From Acidobacteriota bacterium (lineage in GTDB: Bacteria > Acidobacteriota > Terriglobia > UBA7540), in contig JAKAWN010000095.1 in NCBI GenBank assembly GCA_021827245.1, forward strand, positions 1-17,988: 17,988 bases of DNA. Reading direction: 5' to 3'. How positions within the stretch are numbered: position 1 is the stretch's first letter; each line of letters starts with the position of its first letter. Both the position numbers and the translations under genes were made by a program. A model generated the notes under the pieces. The model did no database searches. It was not told the DNA's origin and was given only the letters and a program-made list of their open reading frames with translations. Shown here in pieces: positions 1 through 8,447 of this stretch.

Positions 1-103
1 AGCCACCGCAAGGTGGCCCCGAAAGACGGCGCCGCGTTAGCGACGCCCAATAGCCGCTTTGAGCGGCTCACAACCTAAAGCCTCCGGCTTTGCCGGAGGA
101 TAC
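1..103. repeat. Cluster of four GC-rich hairpins downstream of the PBP gene
   Basis: Four consecutive inverted repeats fill this stretch. Stem 2-7/12-17 is 6 bp with a GCAA loop. Stem 28-35/40-47 is 8 bp with one C-A mismatch and a GTTA loop. Stem 52-58/62-68 is 7 bp with a TTG loop. Stem 81-88/92-99 is a perfect 8 bp (CCTCCGGC/GCCGGAGG) with a TTT loop. The last one lies just beyond the stop codon of the minus-strand PBP gene and could end its transcript, although the T-tract after it on that strand is short. The rest look like a palindromic intergenic repeat. No coding frame is convincing here. The window edge may cut the repeat. Confidence 0.6.
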
Positions 104-2512
104 TTACTTTGGCTGCGGTGCCGGTGTTGCTTTTGGGGTAGTTACAGCGGGAGGCTGTGTGGTCGGCGGAATTTGCTGGACAGAAGACACGGGCTTCGTG
201 TCCGCGAGGCTGGCGCCGACCGGTGTAGAGGCGGAATCGCTGGTGACCAGATTGTTTGTTCCGGCACTCGCCAGGATCTGCTTTACCTGGCCGGGGTTGG
301 TGAGCAGCGGAGAATCAGGGAAACGCTGAATAGGCTTGTCTTTCAACATGTGGCTCATAAAATCCGCCCAAATAGGCAAGGCGACGTGTGAGCCTTCCTC
401 ACCTTGTCCCAGCGTGTGCTGATCGTCGAAACCGACCCAGACTCCGCACGTGATCGAGGGTGAGAAACCGATGAACCATGCATCGGTAAAATCGTTGGTC
501 GTTCCCGTTTTGCCAGCCAGGGGGTACTTCATGGCCAGCGCCCGTTCACCCACGGCCGTGCCGGACATGAACACTTGGCGAAGCATTGAGATTTCAATGC
601 GCGCGATGCCAGCCGGAAGCACATCAGTAACACTGGGCGGAAATTCGTCAATTAGACGGCCGTTATAGTCCGTAACCCGCAGGATTTCACGAGGTGCGAT
701 GTGTACTCCGTCGTCAGGGAAAGTTGAAAAAGCTGAGGTATGCTCTAGCAGGGTTAAATCAGAGGCCCCAAGTGCCAGCGGGAGGTTGGGAACCAGATCC
801 GACGTGATTCCGAACCGGCGACAAAGCTTGATGACGTTGTTAATCCCCACTTTGGCTAATAGTTTCACCGCCGGAACGTTGCGCGACTCTGCGAGCGCAC
901 GCAGCAGGGTAATCTCTCCCTCGAACTTGTCATCGTAGTCATGAGGCGCCCACAAGCCCGAGGAAGTGGGAAAACTGACCGGGGCGTCGAGAATGGTATC
1001 GAATGGACCAATCCCGTCGAGCAATGCCCGAGCGTAAACATAGACTTTAAAGGAAGACCCGACCTGCCGGTAAGCCTGCACCGCGCGGTTGAATTGGCTG
1101 GTATTGTAGCTGTACCCGCCCACCATCGCTTTGATCTCGCCCGTCGCATTGTCAATGGCCACCAGCGCACCCTGAACGCGCGGGGTTTGATCGAGCGTTG
1201 CATCGACCGTTGAACCCTTAATGGCATCGATTTTGAAAAGGTCCACATCACCCGGGCTGAACACAGCGCGTGGGTCCGCCTTTCCGGTCCAGGCAAATTC
1301 GGCGCGCTTCACTTGGGCTGTAAGGTCGCCAAACCGGACTACGGCATAGAGAGGATTGACCTCCGTGACAAGGCCGTGCGCCACCCTGCCCGCTCTGAGA
1401 CGTCTCCAGTCTACGTTTTGGTAGGTCTTGAGCATCGCGTCCTGGCCGTTCGGAAGCTTGACGGGATCCTTCAGAATGTTCTGCTCTGGGCCACGCCATC
1501 CGCGCGACCTGCTGTACGCACGCAGGCCATGGCGAAGAGCTTCGTTGGCTTCCCTTTGCATAGCGATGTTGAGAGTCGTATAGACGCGAAGGCCCTTTTG
1601 TTGAATCGTCTTCAGGCCATACTTTCGTTCAAGAAACTGCCGGACGTCCTCGACAAAATACGGAGCAATGTTTTCGGTCCAGCTCCGGACGTGCAAATCC
1701 AGAGGCGCCTGGACGGCAGCACGATACTCTGCCCTGGTGATCTTGTCATTCTCGAGCATCGCGCTCAGAACTTCCTTGCGACGTTCTATGGCGTTGTGCG
1801 GATGGAGAATCGGGGATAAATACGTTGGAGCACGGACCAGGCCTGCGAGGAGCGCGGCTTCGGGAAGTGTCAGTTGGTTCAGGTGCTTCCCATAGTAGAA
1901 CTCCGAAGCTGCTGCGAAGCCATAGTTCCCGAATCCCATGGGGACCTGGTTGGCGTACATTGTAAAGATTTGTGGCTTGGTGAATCGGTGCTCCATCTGA
2001 ATGGCCAGTATTGCTTCCTGGATCTTCCTCCGAAAGCTCTTCTGGGGAGTCAGAAAGAGCATGCGCGCTAGTTGCTGAGTCAGTGTGCTGGCGCCCTGTG
2101 CCTTACGCCACTCGATAATGTCTGTTATCGCGGCTCTAATGATGCTCAGGATATCAATTCCCCAGTGGCTCTCAAAATCGCGATCCTCGACCGAGATGAC
2201 TGCGTTTCGCAGGACGGGAGGAATCTGGTTGTAGGTCACCATCACGCGATGTTGCAGCGCAAACCGGGCGATGGGCGTGCCGTTGTCGGCGAACACTTCT
2301 GTCATCACGTCCGGCTGGTAGTTTGCCAACTGGCGAACCTGGGGAAGATCGGATGAATAGACAAAGACCAGCCCTCCAACGACCCCGGCACCAGCCGAAA
2401 GAACGACTAGAATCACAAAGACCAGTTGGCCGAAAAACTTTCGGCTTCTCAGGAACGGCGCCGCCCCCGCACTCCTATTGCGCTTGGGGGGCCGCAGATG
2501 GGGAACATCCAT
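104..2512 (-). CDS. mrcA: Class A penicillin-binding protein 1A (bifunctional transglycosylase/transpeptidase)
   Basis: This 802-residue protein polymerises lipid II glycan strands and cross-links stem peptides in the periplasm, anchored by one N-terminal membrane segment (about residues 27-52). The GT51 domain shows the catalytic-glutamate motif EDRDF (E109) and GASTLTQQLAR (140-150). The transpeptidase domain has SSFK (S486, K489), SRN (S543-N545) and KTG (668-670), so all three active-site motifs are intact. The residue after the SxxK lysine is V rather than the proline common in PBP1A. A Pro/Thr/Ala-rich tail covers roughly the last 60 residues. The ATG at 2512 has GAGAGG upstream, and no alternative Met occurs before residue 70. 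The gene appears monocistronic. The family assignment is firm; the mrcA/ponA symbol is by family only. Confidence 0.96.
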   Translation of the reverse strand: MDVPHLRPPKRNRSAGAAPFLRSRKFFGQLVFVILVVLSAGAGVVGGLVFVYSSDLPQVRQLANYQPDVMTEVFADNGTPIARFALQHRVMVTYNQIPPVLRNAVISVEDRDFESHWGIDILSIIRAAITDIIEWRKAQGASTLTQQLARMLFLTPQKSFRRKIQEAILAIQMEHRFTKPQIFTMYANQVPMGFGNYGFAAASEFYYGKHLNQLTLPEAALLAGLVRAPTYLSPILHPHNAIERRKEVLSAMLENDKITRAEYRAAVQAPLDLHVRSWTENIAPYFVEDVRQFLERKYGLKTIQQKGLRVYTTLNIAMQREANEALRHGLRAYSRSRGWRGPEQNILKDPVKLPNGQDAMLKTYQNVDWRRLRAGRVAHGLVTEVNPLYAVVRFGDLTAQVKRAEFAWTGKADPRAVFSPGDVDLFKIDAIKGSTVDATLDQTPRVQGALVAIDNATGEIKAMVGGYSYNTSQFNRAVQAYRQVGSSFKVYVYARALLDGIGPFDTILDAPVSFPTSSGLWAPHDYDDKFEGEITLLRALAESRNVPAVKLLAKVGINNVIKLCRRFGITSDLVPNLPLALGASDLTLLEHTSAFSTFPDDGVHIAPREILRVTDYNGRLIDEFPPSVTDVLPAGIARIEISMLRQVFMSGTAVGERALAMKYPLAGKTGTTNDFTDAWFIGFSPSITCGVWVGFDDQHTLGQGEEGSHVALPIWADFMSHMLKDKPIQRFPDSPLLTNPGQVKQILASAGTNNLVTSDSASTPVGASLADTKPVSSVQQIPPTTQPPAVTTPKATPAPQPK

Positions 2513-2534
2513 ACGCGTGCTTGCCTCTCACCCA

Positions 2535-2563
2535 ATTCTAGGGCGGCCACCCAAAACAGTCAA
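2535..2563 (-). promoter_or_regulatory. Sigma70-type promoter of the PBP1A gene
   Basis: On the minus strand, TTGACT (2558-2563) is followed by a 17-nt spacer and TAGAAT (2535-2540), so both boxes match the consensus at five of six positions. Transcription would start near 2528, leaving an untranslated leader of only about 15 nt. This nearly cuts into the candidate GAGAGG ribosome-binding site at 2524-2529. Predicted from sequence only. Confidence 0.5.
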
Positions 2564-2681
2564 ACAGAGAAGTGGCACGGCCATCGTCTCAAAACAGCGA
2601 CGTGCCGCGCTACTCAAACGCCGGCCGTCACTAAGTGCGAGTTCATCGACTGCACGGCCTGCAACGTATGGACGGGTTTTG

Positions 2682-3827
2682 TCAGGAACCACTTGAAACA
2701 ATCTTGCGGCACATTCGGATCAGCCGGGCATGCGGAATTTGGGAAGGAGACGGAAGCATGATGAGGTCTCCCTGGCGAAAACTGCTGTAATACCACTTGG
2801 CAAACAGACTCTGATGCTCCCATTGGTACGCGCTGGCTGCGGTTTCCGGCTGGTTTCGCAAGGTGTCAAAGAGCAGGCGGAATCGTTCATCAAGAGAAAG
2901 TGGCGAAGAGACATTTTCTCCGAAATCCAGCGAGCCAGGTCCGCTCAATTCACCTGAGCACATCAAGAAGAACGACACTGTCTTGGGTTGCGCGCCCGGC
3001 AATACCATAACCGCGTGAAGGTCCCGGATATTTCGCACGGGTTCGGGTTTTAGGGCTAGCGCAGCCCGGATTTTCTCCACCTTGCGATGAAATTGTGCAG
3101 CGCGCTCGAAGTCGAGACCTTCTGATGCCTGGTTGCGTTCGGTTTCCACATTTCGCGTTAGAGAGTCGCCCTCGCTGGCCAGGAACTCAACCACACGCTC
3201 CACTTCTCTTTGGTATTCATCGTCGGTGCAGCCATTGAAGCACGGAGCGAGGCACATGCGCATCTGGGAATAGATGCATCCTGGGTGCGACGGGTTGGGG
3301 TCAAGGTCTTCGGCGCAACGCCGGGTCTTAAAGAGATCAAGAAACTCCCCCGCAAAACGCTCGCTGGCAGCGCGGGAGGGGAACGGGCCGTAGTAAAGTG
3401 AGCCGTCATTCAAGATACGGTGCGTAGTGTAGAGGCGCGGGAAACGGTTCCGAAGATTCAGCTTGAGCAGAGCAGGAGGTTTCAATCGCAGGCGCGACCT
3501 GTACTGTTGCGGATAGTATTGGCGGTTGAGATGGTAGACCAGCCACTGCATCTCAAAGCCGGAGCCCGTATATTGATATTCGATCCTGCGGGTAATCTCC
3601 CGTAGATTGAGAAGCTTAGAGTGTGTTTGCGGCTTCCGAAGAACCCGTGTCAGCCTTCGATGGAGATTTCCAGTCCGACTAATGTAAGGTGCAGCACCGG
3701 GTGTCTCGTTCCTTTCTGAAAAGAGAGCAAACACCGCCGCGCGATGCTCGATCTGGCCGAAAAACGATTCGCTGTCGGCTCTCGGGTCGAATTCGAGTGA
3801 GTTTTCAAGTTTCATGCTTGTCCCCAT
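2682..3827 (-). CDS. UvrC-like protein: GIY-YIG-like domain, Cys cluster and UVR motif, no RNase H-like domain
   Basis: This 381-residue protein resembles the N-terminal half of UvrC, the excinuclease subunit that makes the 3' incision. The GIY-YIG region (about 28-105) is altered: AVF replaces GxY and YIS replaces YIG. An Arg (R58, in NLHRRL) and a Glu (E92) stand where the conserved catalytic residues are expected. Then follow YYGPFPS (145-151) and a cysteine cluster, C171, C184, C192, C196 (plus C200), whose spacing resembles the iron-sulfur site of E. coli UvrC. A UVR motif (EGLDFERAA, 236-244) comes next. The last ~125 residues are not recognised; the UvrC RNase H-like nuclease and HhH domains are absent. 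It may be an accessory Cho-like repair factor or a UvrC paralogue with lost activity. ATG 3827 is used; ATG 3815 follows GGGGA at 5 nt and is equally plausible. Confidence 0.8.
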   Translation of the reverse strand: MGTSMKLENSLEFDPRADSESFFGQIEHRAAVFALFSERNETPGAAPYISRTGNLHRRLTRVLRKPQTHSKLLNLREITRRIEYQYTGSGFEMQWLVYHLNRQYYPQQYRSRLRLKPPALLKLNLRNRFPRLYTTHRILNDGSLYYGPFPSRAASERFAGEFLDLFKTRRCAEDLDPNPSHPGCIYSQMRMCLAPCFNGCTDDEYQREVERVVEFLASEGDSLTRNVETERNQASEGLDFERAAQFHRKVEKIRAALALKPEPVRNIRDLHAVMVLPGAQPKTVSFFLMCSGELSGPGSLDFGENVSSPLSLDERFRLLFDTLRNQPETAASAYQWEHQSLFAKWYYSSFRQGDLIMLPSPSQIPHARLIRMCRKIVSSGS

Positions 3828-4335
3828 TGTCTCAGCCGATTTTAGTGAGCGGCAAAAGCACGGTCAAGTCGCAGTGAGCAACACGACGAAGAACTTTACG
3901 GGAAACGCGTCTTGTGGCGCGGAAGCCGACCCGCGGCACAGTGTGTAAACGCCTGCCTTCCTCTCGTTGATTGGGATTGACGAATCTGAACAGGAATTTT
4001 TCGTGTACGCCGATCGTCCGCAGGCCGCGTGTCACTTACGGCCGCTGCAAGGAGCGGTGGCGGGACCGTCGCCCTGCCGACGACGGAAATTAATTCATTC
4101 CACAGTATTTCTTATAACCCTTATTATAACTATTAATTGGACACGACATTGCCATTCTCATAACATCAACCTGCTGGCCGGTCGGCGCTTTCAGGAATCG
4201 TATGGAAGCAATCTCGACCGGAGTTCTCGCGTTCGAGTGCAGTTTTACGGACCACCATATTGGTAGTCGCCAGAGAGTGCTCCCAGCCCAGCCCCCATTA
4301 CAAATAGTGAACTACGCCTTGAACCCGACCAAATC

Positions 4336-4371
4336 GTGACATTGCTCACAATTCGTTGTGAGCAAGGTCAC
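4336..4371. promoter_or_regulatory. 36-nt palindrome with TTCG loop (possible operator or RNA hairpin)
   Basis: TTGCTCACAA (4342-4351) and TTGTGAGCAA (4356-4365) form a perfect 10-bp inverted repeat around TTCG. GTGAC (4336-4340) and GTCAC (4367-4371) extend it by 5 bp after one A-G mismatch. A stem of this length closed by a UUCG tetraloop would be very stable in RNA. No T-tract follows on the plus strand, so it is not a typical terminator. It lies about 300 bp upstream of the receptor start. It may be a regulator's operator or a leader RNA structure; its role is not known. Confidence 0.5.
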
Positions 4372-4662
4372 TGCATTGCGGGTTGGGGGCTGGTAATAAA
4401 GTGCAATACGTTTCTCAGAAATGAGGATGAACGTCTTGAAGACGGGATTGAAAGGAATGGTGTACCGGTGTTCGGAACCCGACCGCCCCTCGGCTCACGG
4501 ATATACTTCTATTTCTCACCAGATCGTGCGGAAACTCAATCCTACATTCCTCTCAACCCTCTCAGGATTTTGTAGGGGGCATAAGCGCTTGATGGCGACC
4601 CGTTCGGGATCGATTCTCGCAACGGGCTATGTCTTGGAGCGTGCCCCCGGAATTGCTTATTT

Positions 4663-4668
4663 GGAGGA
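4663..4668 (+). promoter_or_regulatory. Ribosome-binding site that fixes the TonB-receptor start
   Basis: GGAGGA is centred about 8 nt before the ATG at 4674. An in-frame upstream ATG at 4629 would add 15 residues ahead of the signal peptide and has no comparable site, so 4674 is preferred. Confidence 0.8.
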
Positions 4669-4673
4669 AAATT

Positions 4674-7600
4674 ATGGCTAGCCTTTTTGAGCGGCGCTTC
4701 TTGCATCTCGTTGTTGCCGCTTCGCTATTTCTCTTGTTAGTTCCGGGTTCAGCCTACGCCCAGATGTTGGGAGCCAGAATCCGGGGCACCGTGACTGACC
4801 AGACGGGCGCGGTCGTTCCTGGCGTAAGAGTCACCGCGAAGAACGTGTCGACAGGTATCTCAACCGCAGTGACCAGCGGTCCCAGCGGCAGTTACGAGTT
4901 CCTGCATCTTGCGGCCCCCGCCAGTTACACGGTCACAGCTCAGAAATCCGGGTTCAGGCTTTTCTCGGCGCAGGCCGTCCAACTGGGCCTGACTCAAACC
5001 TACGTGCTCGACATCCGCCTGCAGGTGGGAGCGGCGGTGCAAGAGGTAACCGTAAAAGCCGCCCCGGTCCAGGTGCAAAAGACGAGTATGCAGCTCGGCG
5101 CGACCATCACCAGCACCCAGTTGGTTAACATCCCGCTTAATGGCCGCAACTGGATCAACCTCCAGCAGACTCTGCCCGGCGTGGTGGCGACCGCCGACGC
5201 GCGCGGCAATTTCGCCACGAACGGCAGCCAGCCCGACCAGAACAGTTACATGATCAACGGCGTTGACAGCAACGACCTCACGCTGAACACGCCCCTGGTG
5301 GTTCCCAGCCCCGACGCGATTGCTGAAGTCCGCATGATCACCAGCACCATTAACCCTGAATACGGGCGTAATTCCGGCGCTATCATGGATGCGATCACCA
5401 AGTCCGGAACCAACCAGTTCCACGGTGACGTCTTCGAGTTCTACCGCGACACCAGCCTGGACGCTCGGAATTTCTTCCAGCCGACCTCGGTCATCTTCCA
5501 CCAGAACCAGTTCGGGGGGACGATCGGCGGGCCGATCAAAAAGAATCGCGCCTTCTTCTTCTTCTCTTATCAGGGTACCCGGAACTCGATCCCGGAAAGT
5601 GGCGTCATAGGCACAGTGACGGTATTCACGCCTCAGCAGCGCAATGGGTATTTTCCCGACCTCGCGACTTCCACGGCCACCTCGCCGTTCCCGCTAACGG
5701 GAGAGAACGGAACGGTCTATCCGGCTGGAACCCCCTACTCGACGATCTTTCCGACCGGGAACATTCCCTCCGCAGACTTCAATCCGATTTCGGCGAACCT
5801 ATTAAGTCAATTCGTGCCGTTGCCCAATGCAGGAACGGAATACGATTTCAACCCCACGACGTCGGGGCTCGATGACCAGTACTTGACCCGTATTGATGAG
5901 AACCTCAGTTCCAAGGACCAACTTTGGGGCTCCTGGCTGTATGAGCGCCATCCCAGTACTGACATGCTGCCCTTTTATGGGTCCACTTTGCCTGGTTTCC
6001 CCGAAGTCAACCAGCGCCACATCAATCAGATGATGCTGAACTGGAATCACGACTTTAATGGCACCACTCTCAACGAAGCGCGTATCGGCTACACGCGTTT
6101 CAATTACGCGGCGGTGATGCCGGTCGATGTGCTCAATCCCCAGTCGGTAGGATTCACGGGTATTGATGTACAAGATCCCACCGTATCGAGCTGGCCGCTC
6201 GTCACCGTTTCCGGTTACTTCGACCTGGGCTTCTCGCCCTACGGCCCACAGCCACGCCGCGTCCAGACTCGGCAATTCGACGACAACCTCACTAAAATCG
6301 CGGGTCGGCATACCTTCAAGATGGGATTCGACATGCGCGCCTTCCAAGTCTACAACCCATACTACGCGAGGGCCAGCGGCTCTTTCAGCTTTAGCTCGAG
6401 TGGTCTGTACTCGACAGGAGATCCTGGAGCGAATTTCCTGCTGGGCATTCCACATACATACAATCAATCCGGCGGGGACATCATCAACGCTCGCGCCAAA
6501 GAGTACTACGCCTACTTCCAGGACCAGTGGAAGATGCGCAAGAACCTGACCATCACTTACGGCACCGGCTGGCAGATTGACACTCCCCTGGTAGACAACT
6601 ACCACTCGAACCACGCCATGATCGCCTTCCGGCCGGGCGAGCAGTCCAAGATCTTCCCCAACGCTCCGTTGGGGTATGTTTTCCAGGGAGATCCGGGAGT
6701 GCATGCCACGGGCGTAACGAAATACGATCACTTTGGACCTCGCATCGGTTTTGCCTGGAGCCCCGGCAGTTCCGGCAAGTGGGCCATCCGCGGGGGGTAT
6801 GGAATCTACTACAACCGCCCGCTCGAAGAGCAGGCCTTGCAGTTTATTCTTTCCCCGCCTTATGGGGTCAGTTCCGGGGGCGCCGCGGACTACAGCAGCA
6901 GCACACAGGCCTACGTCCCGAGCTTTGCCGCACCTTTTACGGACATCGCCGGCAACGGCTCGTTTGCCAACAAGTTCCCGGCTCCAGTTAACCCGCCATC
7001 GAACGTCGATTTTTCGGTGTACGAACCCATGTCCCTCAACGTAGTTGATCCCAATACCACCGTTCCCTATACGCAGAACTTCAACTTTACGATAGAGCGT
7101 GAACTGCCCGGCTCCTCGGTGCTGTCACTAGCCTATGTAGGGGAGTTGGGGCGACATGAGCTTATCACCAGGGAGCTCAACCCGGGCAATCCCACCGCCT
7201 GCCTGACCCCTGGGCCGCTCAACCCGCTCCAATCCGACGGCAACACGCTCTGTGTGGATAGCGTGCCGTTCCAGAACGAGGTCATGCCGCCCAACGCTGG
7301 TTTCTTCCCCTATAACGCTCAAACTTTCGGATCTATCGGAAACATCCAGACTACCGGCATTTCGAACTACAACGCCTTCCAGGCCACTTACAGCAAGAGC
7401 ATGAGCCACGGGCTGCAACTGTTCGTGGCTTACACCTGGTCCCACGCGATGGATAACGGCTCGGGCTTCGAAGACGCCGGCTTTGGGGGCGGCGGTTCGG
7501 GGGCGTATGGCTCGACTCGCGGAATCAACCCCTTTAACCAGACTCTTTATGACTATGGACCGTCGGCCTATGATGCGCGGAATCGCCTGGTCATTGACTA

Positions 7601-8141
7601 CGTCTACCATATCCCGTCCATCCATCATTTTCAAAACTGGGCGGCCAAGCGCTTCTTCGACGGCTGGATGATGAGCGGCGTCACCACCTTCCAGTCCGGT
7701 TTTCCTCTGGACGTGGCTGATTCCAGTGATTTCCTTTCTCTGGCCTGCACGGGATACACGTTTTATGCATGCCCGGATAACCCGAATCTGGTTGCACCCA
7801 TCCACTACCTGAATCCCGCAACGAGCTTGGTCCAGGGTGTGGACCATTACTTCTTTACCCCCAGCTCGTTTGCGCCCGAAGCTCTTGGGACCTTTGGCAA
7901 TGCCGGTCGGAACCTCCTGCGCGGGCCCGGCATTGCCGACTTCGACTGGGCCTTCATGAAGAACATCCAAATTACCGAATCCACCGGGATGCAACTGCGC
8001 TTCGAGTTCTACAACCTGTTCAACCACACGCAGTTCGATCCGGCAGGCGCGGTAACAGACATCAGCGATCCCAACTTCGGCCGCATCCTGGCCGCGCGCA
8101 GTCCGCGGCTCATCCAGTTGGCCGGGAAGATCTTCTTCTAA
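4674..8141 (+). CDS. TonB-dependent receptor-like (Oar-type) outer-membrane protein with N-terminal carboxypeptidase-regulatory domain
   Basis: This 1155-residue protein is probably an outer-membrane transporter or adhesin-like barrel; its substrate cannot be read from the sequence. A signal peptide (about 1-29) ends in a typical AYA|Q site. A carboxypeptidase-regulatory-like beta-sandwich follows (about 33-118, IRGTVTDQTGAVVPGV). The plug domain (about 145-248) includes NIPLNGRNW, MINGVDSN and NPEYGRNSGA. The rest, from about 250, is rich in aromatic alternating strands and ends in Phe (KIFF), as expected for BAM-assembled barrels. No clear TonB box was identified. It is a single transcription unit: a minus-strand gene lies on each side and a strong terminator follows. 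This architecture is typical of Acidobacteriota, where many paralogues occur per genome. Energisation by TonB/ExbBD is inferred from the family. Confidence 0.93.
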   Translation: MASLFERRFLHLVVAASLFLLLVPGSAYAQMLGARIRGTVTDQTGAVVPGVRVTAKNVSTGISTAVTSGPSGSYEFLHLAAPASYTVTAQKSGFRLFSAQAVQLGLTQTYVLDIRLQVGAAVQEVTVKAAPVQVQKTSMQLGATITSTQLVNIPLNGRNWINLQQTLPGVVATADARGNFATNGSQPDQNSYMINGVDSNDLTLNTPLVVPSPDAIAEVRMITSTINPEYGRNSGAIMDAITKSGTNQFHGDVFEFYRDTSLDARNFFQPTSVIFHQNQFGGTIGGPIKKNRAFFFFSYQGTRNSIPESGVIGTVTVFTPQQRNGYFPDLATSTATSPFPLTGENGTVYPAGTPYSTIFPTGNIPSADFNPISANLLSQFVPLPNAGTEYDFNPTTSGLDDQYLTRIDENLSSKDQLWGSWLYERHPSTDMLPFYGSTLPGFPEVNQRHINQMMLNWNHDFNGTTLNEARIGYTRFNYAAVMPVDVLNPQSVGFTGIDVQDPTVSSWPLVTVSGYFDLGFSPYGPQPRRVQTRQFDDNLTKIAGRHTFKMGFDMRAFQVYNPYYARASGSFSFSSSGLYSTGDPGANFLLGIPHTYNQSGGDIINARAKEYYAYFQDQWKMRKNLTITYGTGWQIDTPLVDNYHSNHAMIAFRPGEQSKIFPNAPLGYVFQGDPGVHATGVTKYDHFGPRIGFAWSPGSSGKWAIRGGYGIYYNRPLEEQALQFILSPPYGVSSGGAADYSSSTQAYVPSFAAPFTDIAGNGSFANKFPAPVNPPSNVDFSVYEPMSLNVVDPNTTVPYTQNFNFTIERELPGSSVLSLAYVGELGRHELITRELNPGNPTACLTPGPLNPLQSDGNTLCVDSVPFQNEVMPPNAGFFPYNAQTFGSIGNIQTTGISNYNAFQATYSKSMSHGLQLFVAYTWSHAMDNGSGFEDAGFGGGGSGAYGSTRGINPFNQTLYDYGPSAYDARNRLVIDYVYHIPSIHHFQNWAAKRFFDGWMMSGVTTFQSGFPLDVADSSDFLSLACTGYTFYACPDNPNLVAPIHYLNPATSLVQGVDHYFFTPSSFAPEALGTFGNAGRNLLRGPGIADFDWAFMKNIQITESTGMQLRFEFYNLFNHTQFDPAGAVTDISDPNFGRILAARSPRLIQLAGKIFF

Positions 8142-8142
8142 G

Positions 8143-8260
8143 AGGTTGCTGAAAAACGTGTAGCGGCGGCTTTACGCCGCCACACAGCGGTTGAAAAGTC
8201 TGAAGTTATGGCAACTTAAAGTCGACGCTCCGGCTCAGGCACTGGGTTTTTCAGCAACCT
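8143..8260. mobile_element. 118-bp MITE-like element with 15-bp perfect terminal inverted repeats
   Basis: AGGTTGCTGAAAAAC (8143-8157) and its exact reverse complement (8246-8260) bound a short non-coding segment. CTAAG occurs directly before the left end (8138-8142) and again at 8262-8266, one base beyond the right end, as a target-site duplication would. Inside is a hairpin (8158-8168/8175-8185, GC-rich, one mismatch) and no ORF. The element sits between the receptor stop codon, which lies in the left CTAAG, and the terminator. It is likely a non-autonomous derivative of an insertion sequence of unassigned family. An alternative is a plain long-range stem in the 3' UTR, but the flanking duplication favours insertion. 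Confidence 0.65.
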
Positions 8261-8294
8261 GCTAAGGCTCTGGGTGAATCAACCCACAAACTTG

Positions 8295-8332
8295 CCGGCA
8301 CTTGAAGATATCTTCAAGTGCCGGTTTTTTTT
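8295..8332 (+). terminator. Rho-independent terminator of the TonB-receptor gene
   Basis: A perfect 30-bp palindrome (8295-8324, arms CCGGCACTTGAAGAT and its complement) is followed at once by eight T residues (8325-8332) on the plus strand. It is the only obvious strong terminator on this strand after the receptor gene. It is separated from the stop codon by the MITE-like element. Confidence 0.9.
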
Positions 8333-8420
8333 GTGTCGAAACGGGGAAACTCTGCTGCAAACGCCAATAGCAGGATATTCAGGTAACGTTCATCAGGGCC
8401 GAGTTGAGGGCTAAACTGAA

Positions 8421-8441
8421 ACCTCCAAGAGTGCGGGAGGT
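8421..8441 (-). terminator. Weak terminator candidate after the HIT gene
   Basis: On the minus strand ACCTCC (8441-8436) and GGAGGT (8426-8421) form a 6-bp stem with a 9-nt loop, followed by an imperfect T-rich run (TTCAGTTT). It lies 7 bp beyond the HIT stop codon. The short stem and broken T-tract make this tentative. Confidence 0.35.
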
Positions 8442-8447
8442 GTGAGG

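Larger units (their letters stand above)
3828..4673. other. Long gene-free region between the divergent UvrC-like and TonB-receptor genes
   Basis: No convincing coding sequence is seen in this stretch of about 850 bp; the short open frames lack good start sites and any recognisable protein. It holds an AT-rich island at about 4087-4140 containing several TATAA-like hexamers, which could be a promoter zone for either divergent gene, and a 36-nt palindrome at 4336-4371. The receptor leader therefore seems long. No tRNA or known riboswitch was recognised. Confidence 0.6.

Noticed and set aside
3832..4035. A 67-codon minus-strand frame ending 4 bp before the UvrC-like start
   Set aside because: It starts with GTG without a ribosome-binding site, is Arg-rich with no recognisable family, and the tight junction alone is not enough.
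4342..4365. Similarity of the palindrome arms to the lac operator (TTGTGAGC)
   Set aside because: The half-sites are in the opposite order to the symmetric lac operator and no LacI-family gene is nearby, so the match is probably chance.
7128..8027. A 299-codon open frame on the minus strand inside the receptor gene
   Set aside because: It lies fully antisense to a gene with clear domains, shows no recognisable protein, and is a by-product of the GC-rich codon usage. The same applies to the 309-codon antisense frame at 5802-6731.
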